DNA of 64,000 nt from Clostridia bacterium (GTDB taxonomy: Bacteria > Bacillota > Peptococcia > DRI-13 > SM3-B62): positions 16,692-80,691 of the forward strand of contig JAHDQS010000011.1 in NCBI GenBank assembly GCA_018433675.1. Direction: 5' to 3'. Below, piece by piece: positions 7,917 to 16,964 of the stretch. Each line of letters begins with the position of its first letter. Position 1 is the stretch's first letter. The position numbers and the translations under genes were made by a program. The notes under the pieces are model-generated. The model did not search any database, had not been told where the DNA came from, and worked only from the letters and a program-made list of their open reading frames with translations.

Positions 7917-10457
7917 CTACTCCGCCTCCCGGAGACGCTCGACAATACTCTGTTTATCAGTCACCGCATATAATGCCAAAGGAATGGTCCCGCCCAGTAC
8001 AAACAAAAACGGCCATGTGAGCAAAAGCGGCTGGAGAGTGAACCGGAAGCTCAAGAACCACAGTAATTCACAAAAGGATTTAACAACCAACAGTGAAAAC
8101 ACCGTGCCCAAAACAAGAGAAAACACGCAAGTGCCTAAAACATAGTAAAATCCTTCAAACATCAGCATTTTACGCAGTTGTTGGCGTGTCATGCCAATAC
8201 TTTGCAGCATGGCGAATTCTTTTTGACGGGTCAAAATGCCGGTAAGGATGGCGTTGATAAAGTTGAGAATACCTATCAAACCGATGACAAAACTGAGTGC
8301 GCCGCCAATAATGATAACCATATTGCGCATACCTGAGAACTCGTTGAAAGAGGTAAATTTCGAGGAATAATGCATGACAGGTTCTACTGTATCGGTATAC
8401 TTTTGTAAAAAGCTTTCCATCTCTGCTTCCTGATTTTTGAAAACATTGAAGGCATAGCTCATCACCGCCGGCTGATCCACTAATGTTTTGTAAACCTCTG
8501 CCGGAAGATAGAAGTTATAGTCCCATCCACAGCGATCGGAATTGGCATAATACTTGATGGCCACATGACCCAACACTGTAAATTCCCGCGTAGTATACTC
8601 CCTTTCGGCTAATGTCTCCGCTGTACCTTGATAGTTATAGAGTGTAACCTTTTCACCTACTGCGAAATGAATTTTATCCATTTTAGGCACGCTGTTGTCA
8701 TCCAACTGAACACCTTCCAGAATGTAGTTACCGCTAGCCAGCTTCTCAAAATCAAGCTCACCGTCAATAAGCTCCAAGCGCTTAAGCGGCAATCCTTCAA
8801 GGCCGTAGACCGCCGCTATGAAATCACCGTGGACATTGATGTTATACTTTTGAGTCGTGTTCTTTTCATCTTCAACCGCAAACATTTTTTCTCTGCCGCC
8901 ATATAAACACCCCCCTTCCTCAAAACCGGGCTGCGCTTGCACAGCTTGAATAAAGGTCTCGGTGGTTTGGTTTTCAAGACCGTAAAAGTCGTTCTGAAAG
9001 TAATCTGCATGGGCCAGCAGAAAATCGGTGTCAACAATCTTGGAGAGGAACTTATCCATATCGATACTTTGAGACAATGTAAAAACAGTGTTCAACAGTA
9101 CAAGGCTCAGGGACAAGCTGATGAGCACAAGCACCGTTCTTTTCTTGTTGCGCCCCAAATTAGCAAGTGCCATTTGAGGCATTTTAGCCCCACGGGTGGA
9201 TTTTTTTAATTTTTCTGTCCTCTTCACACTCACATCCGTATACCGCACAGCTTCTACCGGCGATACGGCGGCGGCTATTCGGCCCGGTTTAAACGTACTG
9301 ATCAGCACAGTAACCAGAGCAAACAGAGCAGAACCTATAAATATCAAAGCATCAGGTGATACTGATACCGCACTCCCCGCATATGTGGAATTGTTCATAA
9401 TAAGAGGAACAAGGGCTTTGCCTGAGAAGAATCCAATAATCAATCCGCCGGGAATCCCTATCGCGGAAAGGACCAAGGCTTGCCTGCGGATGATTTGACG
9501 AATCTGCTTCCCGGTCGTGCCGATGGTTTTTAAGAGTCCGTAGAAGCGAGTATCCCGCATGACGGAAATCTGAAAAATGTTATATATGATGAGATACCCG
9601 GTAAAAACAATCAATAACAAGCCGGAAACAAAAGCAATTAAAGTGCCGCCATCCAGGCTAAAGTTTGTTGAAAGGTAGGACCAGTTCACATTATGCTCCA
9701 GATAATCAGACGCATTTTCGTCGAGGGAATAACCGCTTTCTGTGATGACTCTTTTAAGTTTCCCCTCCAAATCATTACTGTTTTTGAACATGATATACGC
9801 TTTGATGACACCGGTTGTAGAATTATCCTCTTGATAGGTATTACACAACTCATCCCCATGGGCCTCGACATAAGCCCGGGAAGCAACGATTTTTCCAATG
9901 TTGAAAGCCGGATCGCTTTCCCACCAGCCGGCCAGGACAAAGTCACGCTTTACTTCCTCGCCCCTGATGTCAAGCGTCAGCGTAAGCGGGGCACCGACCT
10001 TAAGGGGAACACCCAGCAGCTGCAAGGTCTTGGTATCCGCTATTACTTCGTTTTCGGCTGCAGGCTTGTGCCCGCTAGTGGGTTCAGAAAACGCCAGCTT
10101 CAGTCCAACATCATCCAGATACCAAAATTCAGCGCGCCGTTTTAAAAACTCTGAGTTTTTTACCTCATCCGCCAGCACACGGTCATAGGCGATTTCTTTG
10201 ATAAGCGGATGGTCTTTGACAGCTTCAAATTCCTCAGCGGTGATATATTTCAGCACTGCATGCCCGTCACCCCCGGCTTGCCGCATACTGGCCTGTTGTA
10301 TGCTCTCCACCGCACCGCTACCCATCGTAAAAAGCGTGGTAAAAAGCACGGCAGTGAGCGCAATGGCGATAATTGCTATCAAATTGCGGGCCTTGTTGGC
10401 CTGAAAACTCTTCTCCGCTAATTTTCGAACCACCTTTTTATTCTTAACCTTAATCAT
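7917..10457 (-). CDS. FtsX/MacB-like ABC transporter permease
   Basis: An 846-residue permease has the architecture of large FtsX-family exporter/sensor proteins: an N-terminal membrane segment (residues about 25-47), a long extracellular domain, a three-helix block (about 275-400), a second segment at about 440-465 with another extracellular domain, and a final helix block (about 715-830). Its ATG overlaps the ATPase stop (ATGA), so the two are translationally coupled. With the adjacent kinase and response regulator it forms a module of the kind used for sensing and resisting cell-wall-active peptides; the actual peptide is unknown. Confidence 0.92.
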   Translation of the reverse strand: MIKVKNKKVVRKLAEKSFQANKARNLIAIIAIALTAVLFTTLFTMGSGAVESIQQASMRQAGGDGHAVLKYITAEEFEAVKDHPLIKEIAYDRVLADEVKNSEFLKRRAEFWYLDDVGLKLAFSEPTSGHKPAAENEVIADTKTLQLLGVPLKVGAPLTLTLDIRGEEVKRDFVLAGWWESDPAFNIGKIVASRAYVEAHGDELCNTYQEDNSTTGVIKAYIMFKNSNDLEGKLKRVITESGYSLDENASDYLEHNVNWSYLSTNFSLDGGTLIAFVSGLLLIVFTGYLIIYNIFQISVMRDTRFYGLLKTIGTTGKQIRQIIRRQALVLSAIGIPGGLIIGFFSGKALVPLIMNNSTYAGSAVSVSPDALIFIGSALFALVTVLISTFKPGRIAAAVSPVEAVRYTDVSVKRTEKLKKSTRGAKMPQMALANLGRNKKRTVLVLISLSLSLVLLNTVFTLSQSIDMDKFLSKIVDTDFLLAHADYFQNDFYGLENQTTETFIQAVQAQPGFEEGGCLYGGREKMFAVEDEKNTTQKYNINVHGDFIAAVYGLEGLPLKRLELIDGELDFEKLASGNYILEGVQLDDNSVPKMDKIHFAVGEKVTLYNYQGTAETLAEREYTTREFTVLGHVAIKYYANSDRCGWDYNFYLPAEVYKTLVDQPAVMSYAFNVFKNQEAEMESFLQKYTDTVEPVMHYSSKFTSFNEFSGMRNMVIIIGGALSFVIGLIGILNFINAILTGILTRQKEFAMLQSIGMTRQQLRKMLMFEGFYYVLGTCVFSLVLGTVFSLLVVKSFCELLWFLSFRFTLQPLLLTWPFLFVLGGTIPLALYAVTDKQSIVERLREAE

Positions 10458-11131
10458 TTGCTTTCACCACCCACGATTTTCCCGTCCTCAATGTGGATGA
10501 TGCGATCCGCCATTTGGGCTATTTCCTCATTATGGGTAATCATCACGATGGTTTGTTTAAACTGCCGGCTCGTCACTTTGAGTAAACCTATGACCTCAAG
10601 GCTCGTTTTGCTGTCCAGATTTCCCGTGGGTTCATCGGCCAAAATAATAGCGGGTTTCGCCGCCAAAGCCCTGGCAATTGCCACACGTTGCTGCTGACCG
10701 CCGGAAAGATTATTAGGCAGATTGTTCAGCTTGCTCTCAAGCCCTAACATTCCTATGATTTTGTCCACATATGGTTTGTCCGGCTCACTCCCGTCAAGCT
10801 GAATCGGGAGAACGATATTCTCGTAAACGTTTAGAACAGGTACAAGATTATAGTTTTGAAATACAAAACCTATTTTTCGTCTGCGGAAAATCGTCAGTTC
10901 CTCTTCTTTGAGCGCAAAAATCTCCCTTCCATCCACCACCACTCTTCCGCCGGTAGGCCGGTCAAGCCCTCCCAGCAGATGCAAGAGGGTGGATTTACCA
11001 CTGCCGGATGTACCGACGATCGCCACATACTCGGCTTCTTCTATGGCAAGATCGACTCCGTCCAAAGCTTTGACCATCGCATCTCCGCTTCCGTAGTATT
11101 TTTTCAAATTTATCGTTTCGAGTATGCTCAT
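10454..11131 (-). CDS. ABC transporter ATP-binding protein (LolD/MacB class)
   Basis: The 225-residue ATPase has Walker A GTSGSGKSTLL, Q-loop FQNYNLVPVLNVYENI, signature LSGGQQQRVAIARAL, Walker B ILADEPTGNLDS and the H-loop MITHNEEIA. The start was placed at MSILETINLKKYYGSG, preceded by CGGAGGAAAG; the longer frame upstream has no ribosome site. It ends in an ATGA overlap with the permease and energises that exporter. The 128-base gap after the kinase gene holds direct repeats and a possible promoter, so ATPase and permease may be induced separately. Confidence 0.95.
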   Translation of the reverse strand: MSILETINLKKYYGSGDAMVKALDGVDLAIEEAEYVAIVGTSGSGKSTLLHLLGGLDRPTGGRVVVDGREIFALKEEELTIFRRRKIGFVFQNYNLVPVLNVYENIVLPIQLDGSEPDKPYVDKIIGMLGLESKLNNLPNNLSGGQQQRVAIARALAAKPAIILADEPTGNLDSKTSLEVIGLLKVTSRQFKQTIVMITHNEEIAQMADRIIHIEDGKIVGGESK

Positions 11132-11195
11132 TTTACTTTCCTCCGAAAAAAATAGTCTGTAGCGCAGTTTCCCACGATACAGACTATAACATAAT

Positions 11196-11215
11196 AATCT
11201 TTCCACAATCTTTCC
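11196..11215 (-). promoter_or_regulatory. tandem GGAAAGATT repeats upstream of the ABC genes
   Basis: Minus strand reads GGAAAGATT-GT-GGAAAGATT, two 9-base direct repeats with an 11-base period, followed by TATTATGTTATAGT, which can serve as a -10 region. OmpR-class regulators usually bind such tandem sites one helical turn apart, so this is a candidate target of the adjacent response regulator. Confidence 0.4.
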
Positions 11216-11259
11216 GAATTCTAACGTTTTTGTAAGATTTCTCTTTAAACACGTAGCTG

Positions 11260-12198
11260 CTATTCTTTTTTATTTGTTTTGGGCAAAAATACCGCAAAGA
11301 CAGAACCCCTCCCCGGGGTTGATGACACTTTAATGTAACCGCCTTCAGCGGCTACGATTTCTCTTGCCAAAAACAGTCCCAGACCGACACCTTCCTGTTT
11401 GCTGACAGCCCCCGAGCGGTAAAAACGGGTAAAGATCTTGCTTAGTTCTTCTTCTGCGATACCAAGCCCTTGATCAGAAATTTCAATACAGCAAAACAAC
11501 TCATAGGATATGGCTCTTATCGTGATTTTTTTGCCGCTCTCACTGTATTTCACAGCGTTATCAAGGATATTATATATTGCTTCGGTCGTCCATTTAAGAT
11601 CGAAGCAAGCGTAGATATCAGTGTCTTCTTCAGTATTTTCTTTAGCAATAAAAATGCCTTTAGCCTCCGCCTGGGGCAAGATTTGTTCAAGCGCCTCATC
11701 CAACAACTTTTGTACCGCTTCCGGTTTTGGCAAGACGGTAATAATGCCCGTTTCGAGCCGCGATGCTTTTACCAGGGCACTGATAAGAAAATTCAACTTC
11801 TCCGCCTGTGCAGATAATGCCTTCACACAAACGGCACAGTCTTGGGACAATTCGTATTCACTGAGTAGTTGTGAATAGAGCAAAATATTGGCGAGGGGCG
11901 TTTTTGTTTGATGCGAAATGTCGGAAATCAATCCCTTGATTTTTTCCTCTTCCTCCAGTAGATTTTTTGAAGACAGCGCACAGATGGAAAGATACCTGGC
12001 AAGCTTTGCTTCTACAGCGGATAAGAGGGATTCGTCAAAGACCTCCTGAGTAAAACTGCCGTCTATGGCCATATCCAGCATGTCAACGATTCTTTCAAGC
12101 GTTTTCTTTGTCTTGCGGCGGTACAACCAAACGATCATCACGGCTGAAAGTACAAAAGCAGCGGCAATTACGCCGCAGACCCAGACAGGAACGTTCAT
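11260..12198 (-). CDS. sensor histidine kinase
   Basis: A 312-residue kinase has one N-terminal membrane helix (residues about 5-26), almost no extracellular loop, a dimerisation/H-box LISDISHQTKTPLANIL with His96, N-box NILDNAVKYSESG, G1 box DQGLGIAEEEL and G2 box GVGLGLFLAREI. The lack of an input domain is typical of kinases that sense through the partner ABC permease (intramembrane-sensing type). The gene starts one base after the response-regulator stop. It probably phosphorylates that regulator when the transporter meets its substrate. Confidence 0.93.
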   Translation of the reverse strand: MNVPVWVCGVIAAAFVLSAVMIVWLYRRKTKKTLERIVDMLDMAIDGSFTQEVFDESLLSAVEAKLARYLSICALSSKNLLEEEEKIKGLISDISHQTKTPLANILLYSQLLSEYELSQDCAVCVKALSAQAEKLNFLISALVKASRLETGIITVLPKPEAVQKLLDEALEQILPQAEAKGIFIAKENTEEDTDIYACFDLKWTTEAIYNILDNAVKYSESGKKITIRAISYELFCCIEISDQGLGIAEEELSKIFTRFYRSGAVSKQEGVGLGLFLAREIVAAEGGYIKVSSTPGRGSVFAVFLPKTNKKE

Positions 12199-12199
12199 C

Positions 12200-12877
12200 T
12201 CACTTCACCGCCCATGTATAACCGAGGCCATAGACCGTCTTGATATACTGGGGCAAAGAGGGGTTGTCCTCCAATTTGTCACGCAGTCTTTTTATCGTAA
12301 CGGATAGTGCGTTTTCATCCACATATTCCGCTTGATTGGTCCACAGCCGGTCGACCAAAACCGCACGGGAAACAGCTTTTCCTCTGTTCTCCACTAGGAT
12401 CCGCAACAATTTCTGCTCTGTTTTGCTCAGTTCGAGGGGCTTTTTATCTTTGTAGAATTCCATCTTTGCAAAGGAAAAGGAAAAACCGTTGATCTGTATG
12501 GTATCGCACCGCCGCTGCCGGCCTTTTCGCAGCTGGACATCCACTCTGGCCCGCAGTACCATGAGGCTGAACGGTTTTGTGATGTAGTCGTCAGCCCCCA
12601 GCTCAAGTCCTGTGACGATATCAGTTTCCATGTCGTTAGCGGTCAGGACAATAACCGGCAGCTCCAAGCTCTTGCGAATATCGGCTAAAAGCTCCAAGCC
12701 GTTTCCGTCCGGCAGATTGAGATCTAATATCACCAAATCAAAAGAATTGTGCAACATCTGGTCTTTGGCGGCAGCAATATCATACGCCTGAGCAAAGGCA
12801 CAATTATCACCTTTGAGAGCCAGGACAATACCGTTGCTTAAGGCAATATCATCCTCAATAATTAAAATGTGCTTCAT
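12200..12877 (-). CDS. OmpR-family response regulator
   Basis: A 225-residue protein has a receiver domain (acidic pocket EDD at residues 8-10, phospho-acceptor Asp52 in VILDLNLPDG, Lys in YITKPF) and a C-terminal winged helix (LSKTEQKLLRILVENRGK, then VTIKRLRDKLED and YIKTVYGLGYTW). The start is at MKHILIIEDD, preceded by AAGGAGAGGG; ten earlier codons in frame are not needed. It is the first gene of the regulator-kinase-ATPase-permease set and probably activates the promoter in front of the ATPase gene. Confidence 0.94.
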   Translation of the reverse strand: MKHILIIEDDIALSNGIVLALKGDNCAFAQAYDIAAAKDQMLHNSFDLVILDLNLPDGNGLELLADIRKSLELPVIVLTANDMETDIVTGLELGADDYITKPFSLMVLRARVDVQLRKGRQRRCDTIQINGFSFSFAKMEFYKDKKPLELSKTEQKLLRILVENRGKAVSRAVLVDRLWTNQAEYVDENALSVTIKRLRDKLEDNPSLPQYIKTVYGLGYTWAVK

Positions 12878-12920
12878 AGCCCTCTCCTTTTCGACATCGC
12901 AGTACAATATGTCTTTATAA

Positions 12921-13646
12921 TTATTGTTTGCTTAACATTATAAATAAAGACAATACAATACCGGACAAAAAAGCTAAATAGGAATGTTCCTTCTCATGTT
13001 CCCGTGCCTCCGGCAAAAGATGAGATGCCGAAATATAAATCAAAACTCCTACCACAAATCCAAGGGCAAGCCCCAAAGCAGAATTATTTAGTTTTTTTAC
13101 TAACGGATAAGCTATAAACGCCCCTAATGGTGTTGTTAAAGCCGCAACAAGAAAGGCATAAAATATGGCTTTCTTTTCGCTTAAGCCTCCCTTTATCAAA
13201 ACGGAAAAAGTAATCACTCCTTCGGCAAACTCATGCACTACTAAACCAATTCCGGCCAGCACTCCTGTAAATATGCTGACGCTAAAAGTCACACAATAGA
13301 TAGCGCCATCTATAAAAGAGTGTATTCCTATTCCTTCAAGAGCGGTAATCCCAAAAGCTAATTCAGTTTGTTTAGTTTTGTATTTTATCAGCTTATTGCT
13401 AAAAAACATGAAGATGAATCCTGTTAAAGCAGCTAAACCGGCATTAGAATTATGCCCTATTGCTTGCGGAAAGGCCATTATTAAGGGTGAAGAAATCAAG
13501 ACTCCGGCCGCAAAACAAATGGAATACTCTTTGTTTTTTTCTGCCCAGGCTTTATTTTTATAAATGACCCAAATACCTATACTATTTACCACCATTGCCC
13601 CTATCGCAAAAATTGCGATCCAAGTAAAAGTATTAATTCCTGACAT
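12921..13646 (-). CDS. ZIP family divalent metal transporter
   Basis: A 241-residue, eight-helix membrane protein has the two ZIP metal-site helices: HSFIDGAIY and VVHEFAEGVITFSVL. There is no long His-rich loop. The start at MSGINTFTW follows GAGGGGTGAATAGT; the longer frame lacks a ribosome site. Family members carry zinc, iron or manganese into the cytoplasm. It lies 43 bases upstream of the response regulator on the same strand, so some read-through into that operon is possible, though the functions look unrelated. Confidence 0.88.
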   Translation of the reverse strand: MSGINTFTWIAIFAIGAMVVNSIGIWVIYKNKAWAEKNKEYSICFAAGVLISSPLIMAFPQAIGHNSNAGLAALTGFIFMFFSNKLIKYKTKQTELAFGITALEGIGIHSFIDGAIYCVTFSVSIFTGVLAGIGLVVHEFAEGVITFSVLIKGGLSEKKAIFYAFLVAALTTPLGAFIAYPLVKKLNNSALGLALGFVVGVLIYISASHLLPEAREHEKEHSYLAFLSGIVLSLFIMLSKQ

Positions 13647-13837
13647 ACTATTCACCCCTCGTAAACATAACAGACAGTGATAAATAATAGGGCATAACCT
13701 ATTACTTATCACTATCCAAAAAGTTATCATACTGCTTATTAATTATATACAGTTTTTTCTCAAGTATTCCTTCTTTTCTATCGATGATTCTTCGTCTGTC
13801 GGCCATAAAAAGTCCTGAAAATAGACTTGCAAGTTGA

Positions 13838-14065
13838 TTATGCTCTGGTCATAGTTGACCCACATTGCGGGCATTTAATGGTGTTGCAAGGATTTGCTCG
13901 ATTATGATTCACTCTAGTTCCACACTTAGGACATTCACAATACCCTACAGGGCCTGCACTTGCAGGGCCTCCCATTCTTCCCCTTCCGCTTCCTGTTACA
14001 CCTTGTCTGCCTTGACCGCCGCCTCCGCCGGTACCCATAGGTCCGGTTCCGTCTCCTCTTGGCAT
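13838..14065 (-). CDS. small glycine-rich zinc-ribbon protein (MPRGDGTGPMG family)
   Basis: The 75-residue product starts MPRGDGTGPMGTGGGGGQG, the hallmark of a small anaerobe protein family often found near NifX/Mrp-like and DUF134 genes. Its C-terminal half is a zinc ribbon with CECPKCG and CPQCG knuckles. The start follows AGAGGTGAT; the longer frame upstream covers promoter DNA. Molecular function is unknown; metal or cofactor handling is commonly proposed. Its promoter carries a long repeated element (see 14083-14138), implying a dedicated regulator. Confidence 0.75.
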   Translation of the reverse strand: MPRGDGTGPMGTGGGGGQGRQGVTGSGRGRMGGPASAGPVGYCECPKCGTRVNHNRANPCNTIKCPQCGSTMTRA

Positions 14066-14082
14066 TTTTATCACCTCTAATA

Positions 14083-14138
14083 GTTTTTGGCATATGTTCT
14101 TTATAATTCTACTATACAAGGTTTTTGGCATATGTCAA
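14083..14138 (-). promoter_or_regulatory. promoter with duplicated 15-base operator-like element
   Basis: Minus strand: TTGACA (14133-14138), 16-base spacer, TATAGT (14111-14116). The 15-mer ACATATGCCAAAAAC occurs twice as a direct repeat, at 14121-14135 (within the -35/spacer) and 14083-14097 (just after the start, before the ribosome site), 38 bases apart. Repeats at both promoter and leader suggest binding of a repressor, possibly with looping. Confidence 0.55.
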
Positions 14139-14187
14139 TAACTATTCTCGACATAACTATTCTCCAGATGTTGTAAAATCCGTTTGT

Positions 14188-16794
14188 TTAGTTGTTTACA
14201 ATCTTTTTGTATGTTTCAAGAACCGCAATGGGCAACAAGGCCAGTCCCAGAGCACCCAGATACATCTGATTAGATAACTGGGTCAAACCAAAAGCAGCAG
14301 CTATAGGAGGAATAAAGGCAACCACTGCCATCATGGCCAGCGAAACCAACGCGGCACCATTCAAAGATTTATTAGTGAAGAAACCGAGCTTGAATAACGA
14401 ATGCTCTGATCGCATATTGAAAGCATGAAATATTTGTGAACCACCCAGGATCAAAAAAGCCATAGTACGAGCCGTCACCATATCCCCGGTGCTTTTCCAG
14501 ACACTTACAAATCCGATCAGTGTCAGTGTGGCAAACATGACTCCCTGAAAGATAATACGCACCCCGAAACCATCCGCAAAAATACCTTCCTCTTTAGGTT
14601 TGGGCTTACGCTGCATAACATCATCATCCACCGGTTCCATTCCCAGAGCAATCGCAGGCAAACTGTCTGTCACCAGGTTAATCAATAATAACTGCACAGC
14701 CGAAAAAGGCGAAATGCGCCACAACAGCATAGCCACAAAGACGGTCAATACTTCCCCGATATTAGTACCCAACAGGAAGCCTACCGTATGTTTGATATTG
14801 GTGTATATTCCACGGCCTTCTTTGACGGCATCCACGATAGTAGCAAAGTTGTCGTCGGTCAGGACCATATCCGCAGCGCCTTTGGCCACGTCTGTACCCG
14901 TGATCCCCATGGCACAGCCGATATCGGCTGCCTTTAAGGCCGGAGCATCGTTAACACCGTCACCGGTCATGGAAACGACTGCACCCTTTCTCTGCCAGGC
15001 TTGTACGATACGAATCTTATCTTCGGGAGAGACCCGGGCATAGACAGAAATCTTGTCAACGCGAGCCTCAAGCTCTTCTGCAGTCATCAGAGCTAATTCG
15101 CTGCCGGTGATTGCCTCATCCCCTGCCTGCAGGAGGCCTAATTCCCTGGCAATAGCCGCCGCAGTGGTCACATGATCGCCGGTTATCATCACCGGCTTGA
15201 TACCTGCATCACGACAAAGGGCTACGGCAGTTCGGGCTTCCGGGCGGGGCGGATCGATCATGCCCAAAAGGCCCATAAAGGTCAACTCATTTTCCAGGGT
15301 TTGCTCTGTTATCTGTGCGGGCAGCTCTTCAATTTCTTTATACGCCACTGCCAGTATCCGCAGTGCCTGGCTGCTCAAGTCCTCGACCGTTTGCCGTCCT
15401 GCCTCCAAATCACCGTCAACGCACCTGTTGGCCAAAACATCGAAAGCTCCCTTTACTATCACGACGTTTCTGCCTTCAATTTGATTAACTGTGGTCATCA
15501 TTTTGCGGTCAGAGTCAAAAGGCAGGGTCGCCAAACGCGGATAGATACTGTTTAACTCGTTTTTAAAGAGGCCATTTTTATAAGCTGCCAGCACAATTGA
15601 TGTCTCCGTGGGGTCGCCGATATGACGTTCTTTGCCGTCTTCGTCGATTTCCACACTGCCTTCGGAACAGAGGGTGGCATATTGTAAGAGCTTCCTAATT
15701 GCAGCGGAATTATTCTCGCTGATATCTTCCAGGAGAGAACCTCCGGCATGAAAAGCCTTGACCAGTGTCATTTGGTTCTGGGTCAAGGTACCGGTCTTAT
15801 CCGAACAAATGACCGAAGCACTGCCTAAGGTCTCTACTGCCGGTAATTTTCTGATGATGGCATTTTTCTTGACCATACGCTGCACCCCGATAGCCAAGAC
15901 AACTGTCACAATAGCCGGTAATCCTTCGGGGATGGCCGAAACAGCCAAAGCAATCGCTATCATGAAAATATCAATAACACTCATACCAGCGAGGATACCA
16001 ATAACAAAAATCACTGCACAAATTCCCAGGGCAATAAAACCGATGTATTTACCGAGCTCAGCCAATTTATGCTGCAGCGGTGTCTGGGTTTCGGTTTCGG
16101 TATTGAGCAAATCGGCAATCCGGCCCATCTCGGTTTTCATTCCGGTAGAGGTAACAACCGCCCGGGCTGACCCATAAGTGATACTGCACCCGGAGTAAAG
16201 CATGTTTGAACGATCGCCCAAGGATGCTTTTCCTGCCACCACCGCTGAGGCATCTTTTTCGGCGGCCACCGATTCTCCGGTCAAAGCAGATTCCTCCGCT
16301 TGCAGACTGTTCGATTCAATAAGGCGAGCATCAGCCGGCACATAGTCTCCCGCCTCCAGCTTGATGATATCCCCCGGTACCAAAGTCACTGCATCGACGA
16401 TCATCTCCTGGCCGGCACGAATGACCCGGGCATGGGGAGCGGAAAGATCCTGCAATGCTTCCAGGGCCTTTTCTGCCTTCCCTTCTTGCACTACACCAAT
16501 AACCGCATTCAGCACTACTATCAAAAAGATCAAAAGCGGCTCAAAAAAACCTTCTCCTTCATGCCAGGCCACAACAAAAGAGACCACTGCGGCAATGAGC
16601 AGTATGATGATCATCACATCTTTGAGATTTTCCATGAATAATTGGAAAAAGCTTTTTTTCTTGCCCTGGGCAAGTCTGTTTTCCCTATATTCGGACAATC
16701 TTCTTAAACCTTCCTCAATGGTTAAACCGCTATCCGAATCAACCTGCAGATGAGCAAGAACTTCCTTTGTATCCATGCTGTGTGGTAAAAACAA
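14188..16794 (-). CDS. cation-transporting P-type ATPase (calcium pump type)
   Basis: An 868-residue P2-type ATPase has an N-terminal cation-ATPase domain, the actuator motif LTGESVAAEK, IPEGLPAIV in TM4 (Ca2+ site Glu), phosphorylation site SDKTGTLTQNQM, hinge MTGDGVNDAPALKAADIG, and C-terminal helices with NLVTDSLPAIALG. The motifs match SERCA/PMR1-like bacterial calcium exporters. The likely start is a TTG preceded by GGGGGG with eight-base spacing; an ATG six codons later has no ribosome site. It is monocistronic, without visible regulators. Confidence 0.93.
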   Translation of the reverse strand: MFLPHSMDTKEVLAHLQVDSDSGLTIEEGLRRLSEYRENRLAQGKKKSFFQLFMENLKDVMIIILLIAAVVSFVVAWHEGEGFFEPLLIFLIVVLNAVIGVVQEGKAEKALEALQDLSAPHARVIRAGQEMIVDAVTLVPGDIIKLEAGDYVPADARLIESNSLQAEESALTGESVAAEKDASAVVAGKASLGDRSNMLYSGCSITYGSARAVVTSTGMKTEMGRIADLLNTETETQTPLQHKLAELGKYIGFIALGICAVIFVIGILAGMSVIDIFMIAIALAVSAIPEGLPAIVTVVLAIGVQRMVKKNAIIRKLPAVETLGSASVICSDKTGTLTQNQMTLVKAFHAGGSLLEDISENNSAAIRKLLQYATLCSEGSVEIDEDGKERHIGDPTETSIVLAAYKNGLFKNELNSIYPRLATLPFDSDRKMMTTVNQIEGRNVVIVKGAFDVLANRCVDGDLEAGRQTVEDLSSQALRILAVAYKEIEELPAQITEQTLENELTFMGLLGMIDPPRPEARTAVALCRDAGIKPVMITGDHVTTAAAIARELGLLQAGDEAITGSELALMTAEELEARVDKISVYARVSPEDKIRIVQAWQRKGAVVSMTGDGVNDAPALKAADIGCAMGITGTDVAKGAADMVLTDDNFATIVDAVKEGRGIYTNIKHTVGFLLGTNIGEVLTVFVAMLLWRISPFSAVQLLLINLVTDSLPAIALGMEPVDDDVMQRKPKPKEEGIFADGFGVRIIFQGVMFATLTLIGFVSVWKSTGDMVTARTMAFLILGGSQIFHAFNMRSEHSLFKLGFFTNKSLNGAALVSLAMMAVVAFIPPIAAAFGLTQLSNQMYLGALGLALLPIAVLETYKKIVNN

Positions 16795-16886
16795 TCGATT
16801 TTCCCCCCAACTGGCTAAGCTGCTCTAATTCTAACGCAATTTCTGGAAAAAAGCTATTGAAACCACCTCAGAAAGGGGCTGTGGTA

Positions 16887-16931
16887 GAAAGGGGCTGTAA
16901 CGAAAAGTTGAATTTCGTTGCAGCCCCTTTC
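16887..16931. terminator. large hairpin between P-ATPase and hydantoinase genes
   Basis: Two 19-base arms (GAAAGGGGCTGTAACGAAA and TTTCGTTGCAGCCCCTTTC) pair with one mismatch around a 7-base loop; an extra copy of GAAAGGGGCTG lies at 16871-16881. It sits just after the hydantoinase stop on the minus strand. No T-run follows on either strand, so termination is only inferred from position. Confidence 0.5.
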
Positions 16932-16964
16932 ATAATGTATTCTCTCTATTCTTTTACCGCAGGT

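Noticed and set aside
7917..10457. Long open frames on the plus strand opposite the permease gene
   Set aside because: They mirror the codon pattern of the permease, lack ribosome sites and give no recognisable protein.
16871..16931. Insertion-sequence end
   Set aside because: Repeated GAAAGGGGCTG looked like an inverted-repeat terminus, but there is no transposase and no target duplication; a terminator-like hairpin behind the operon is simpler.
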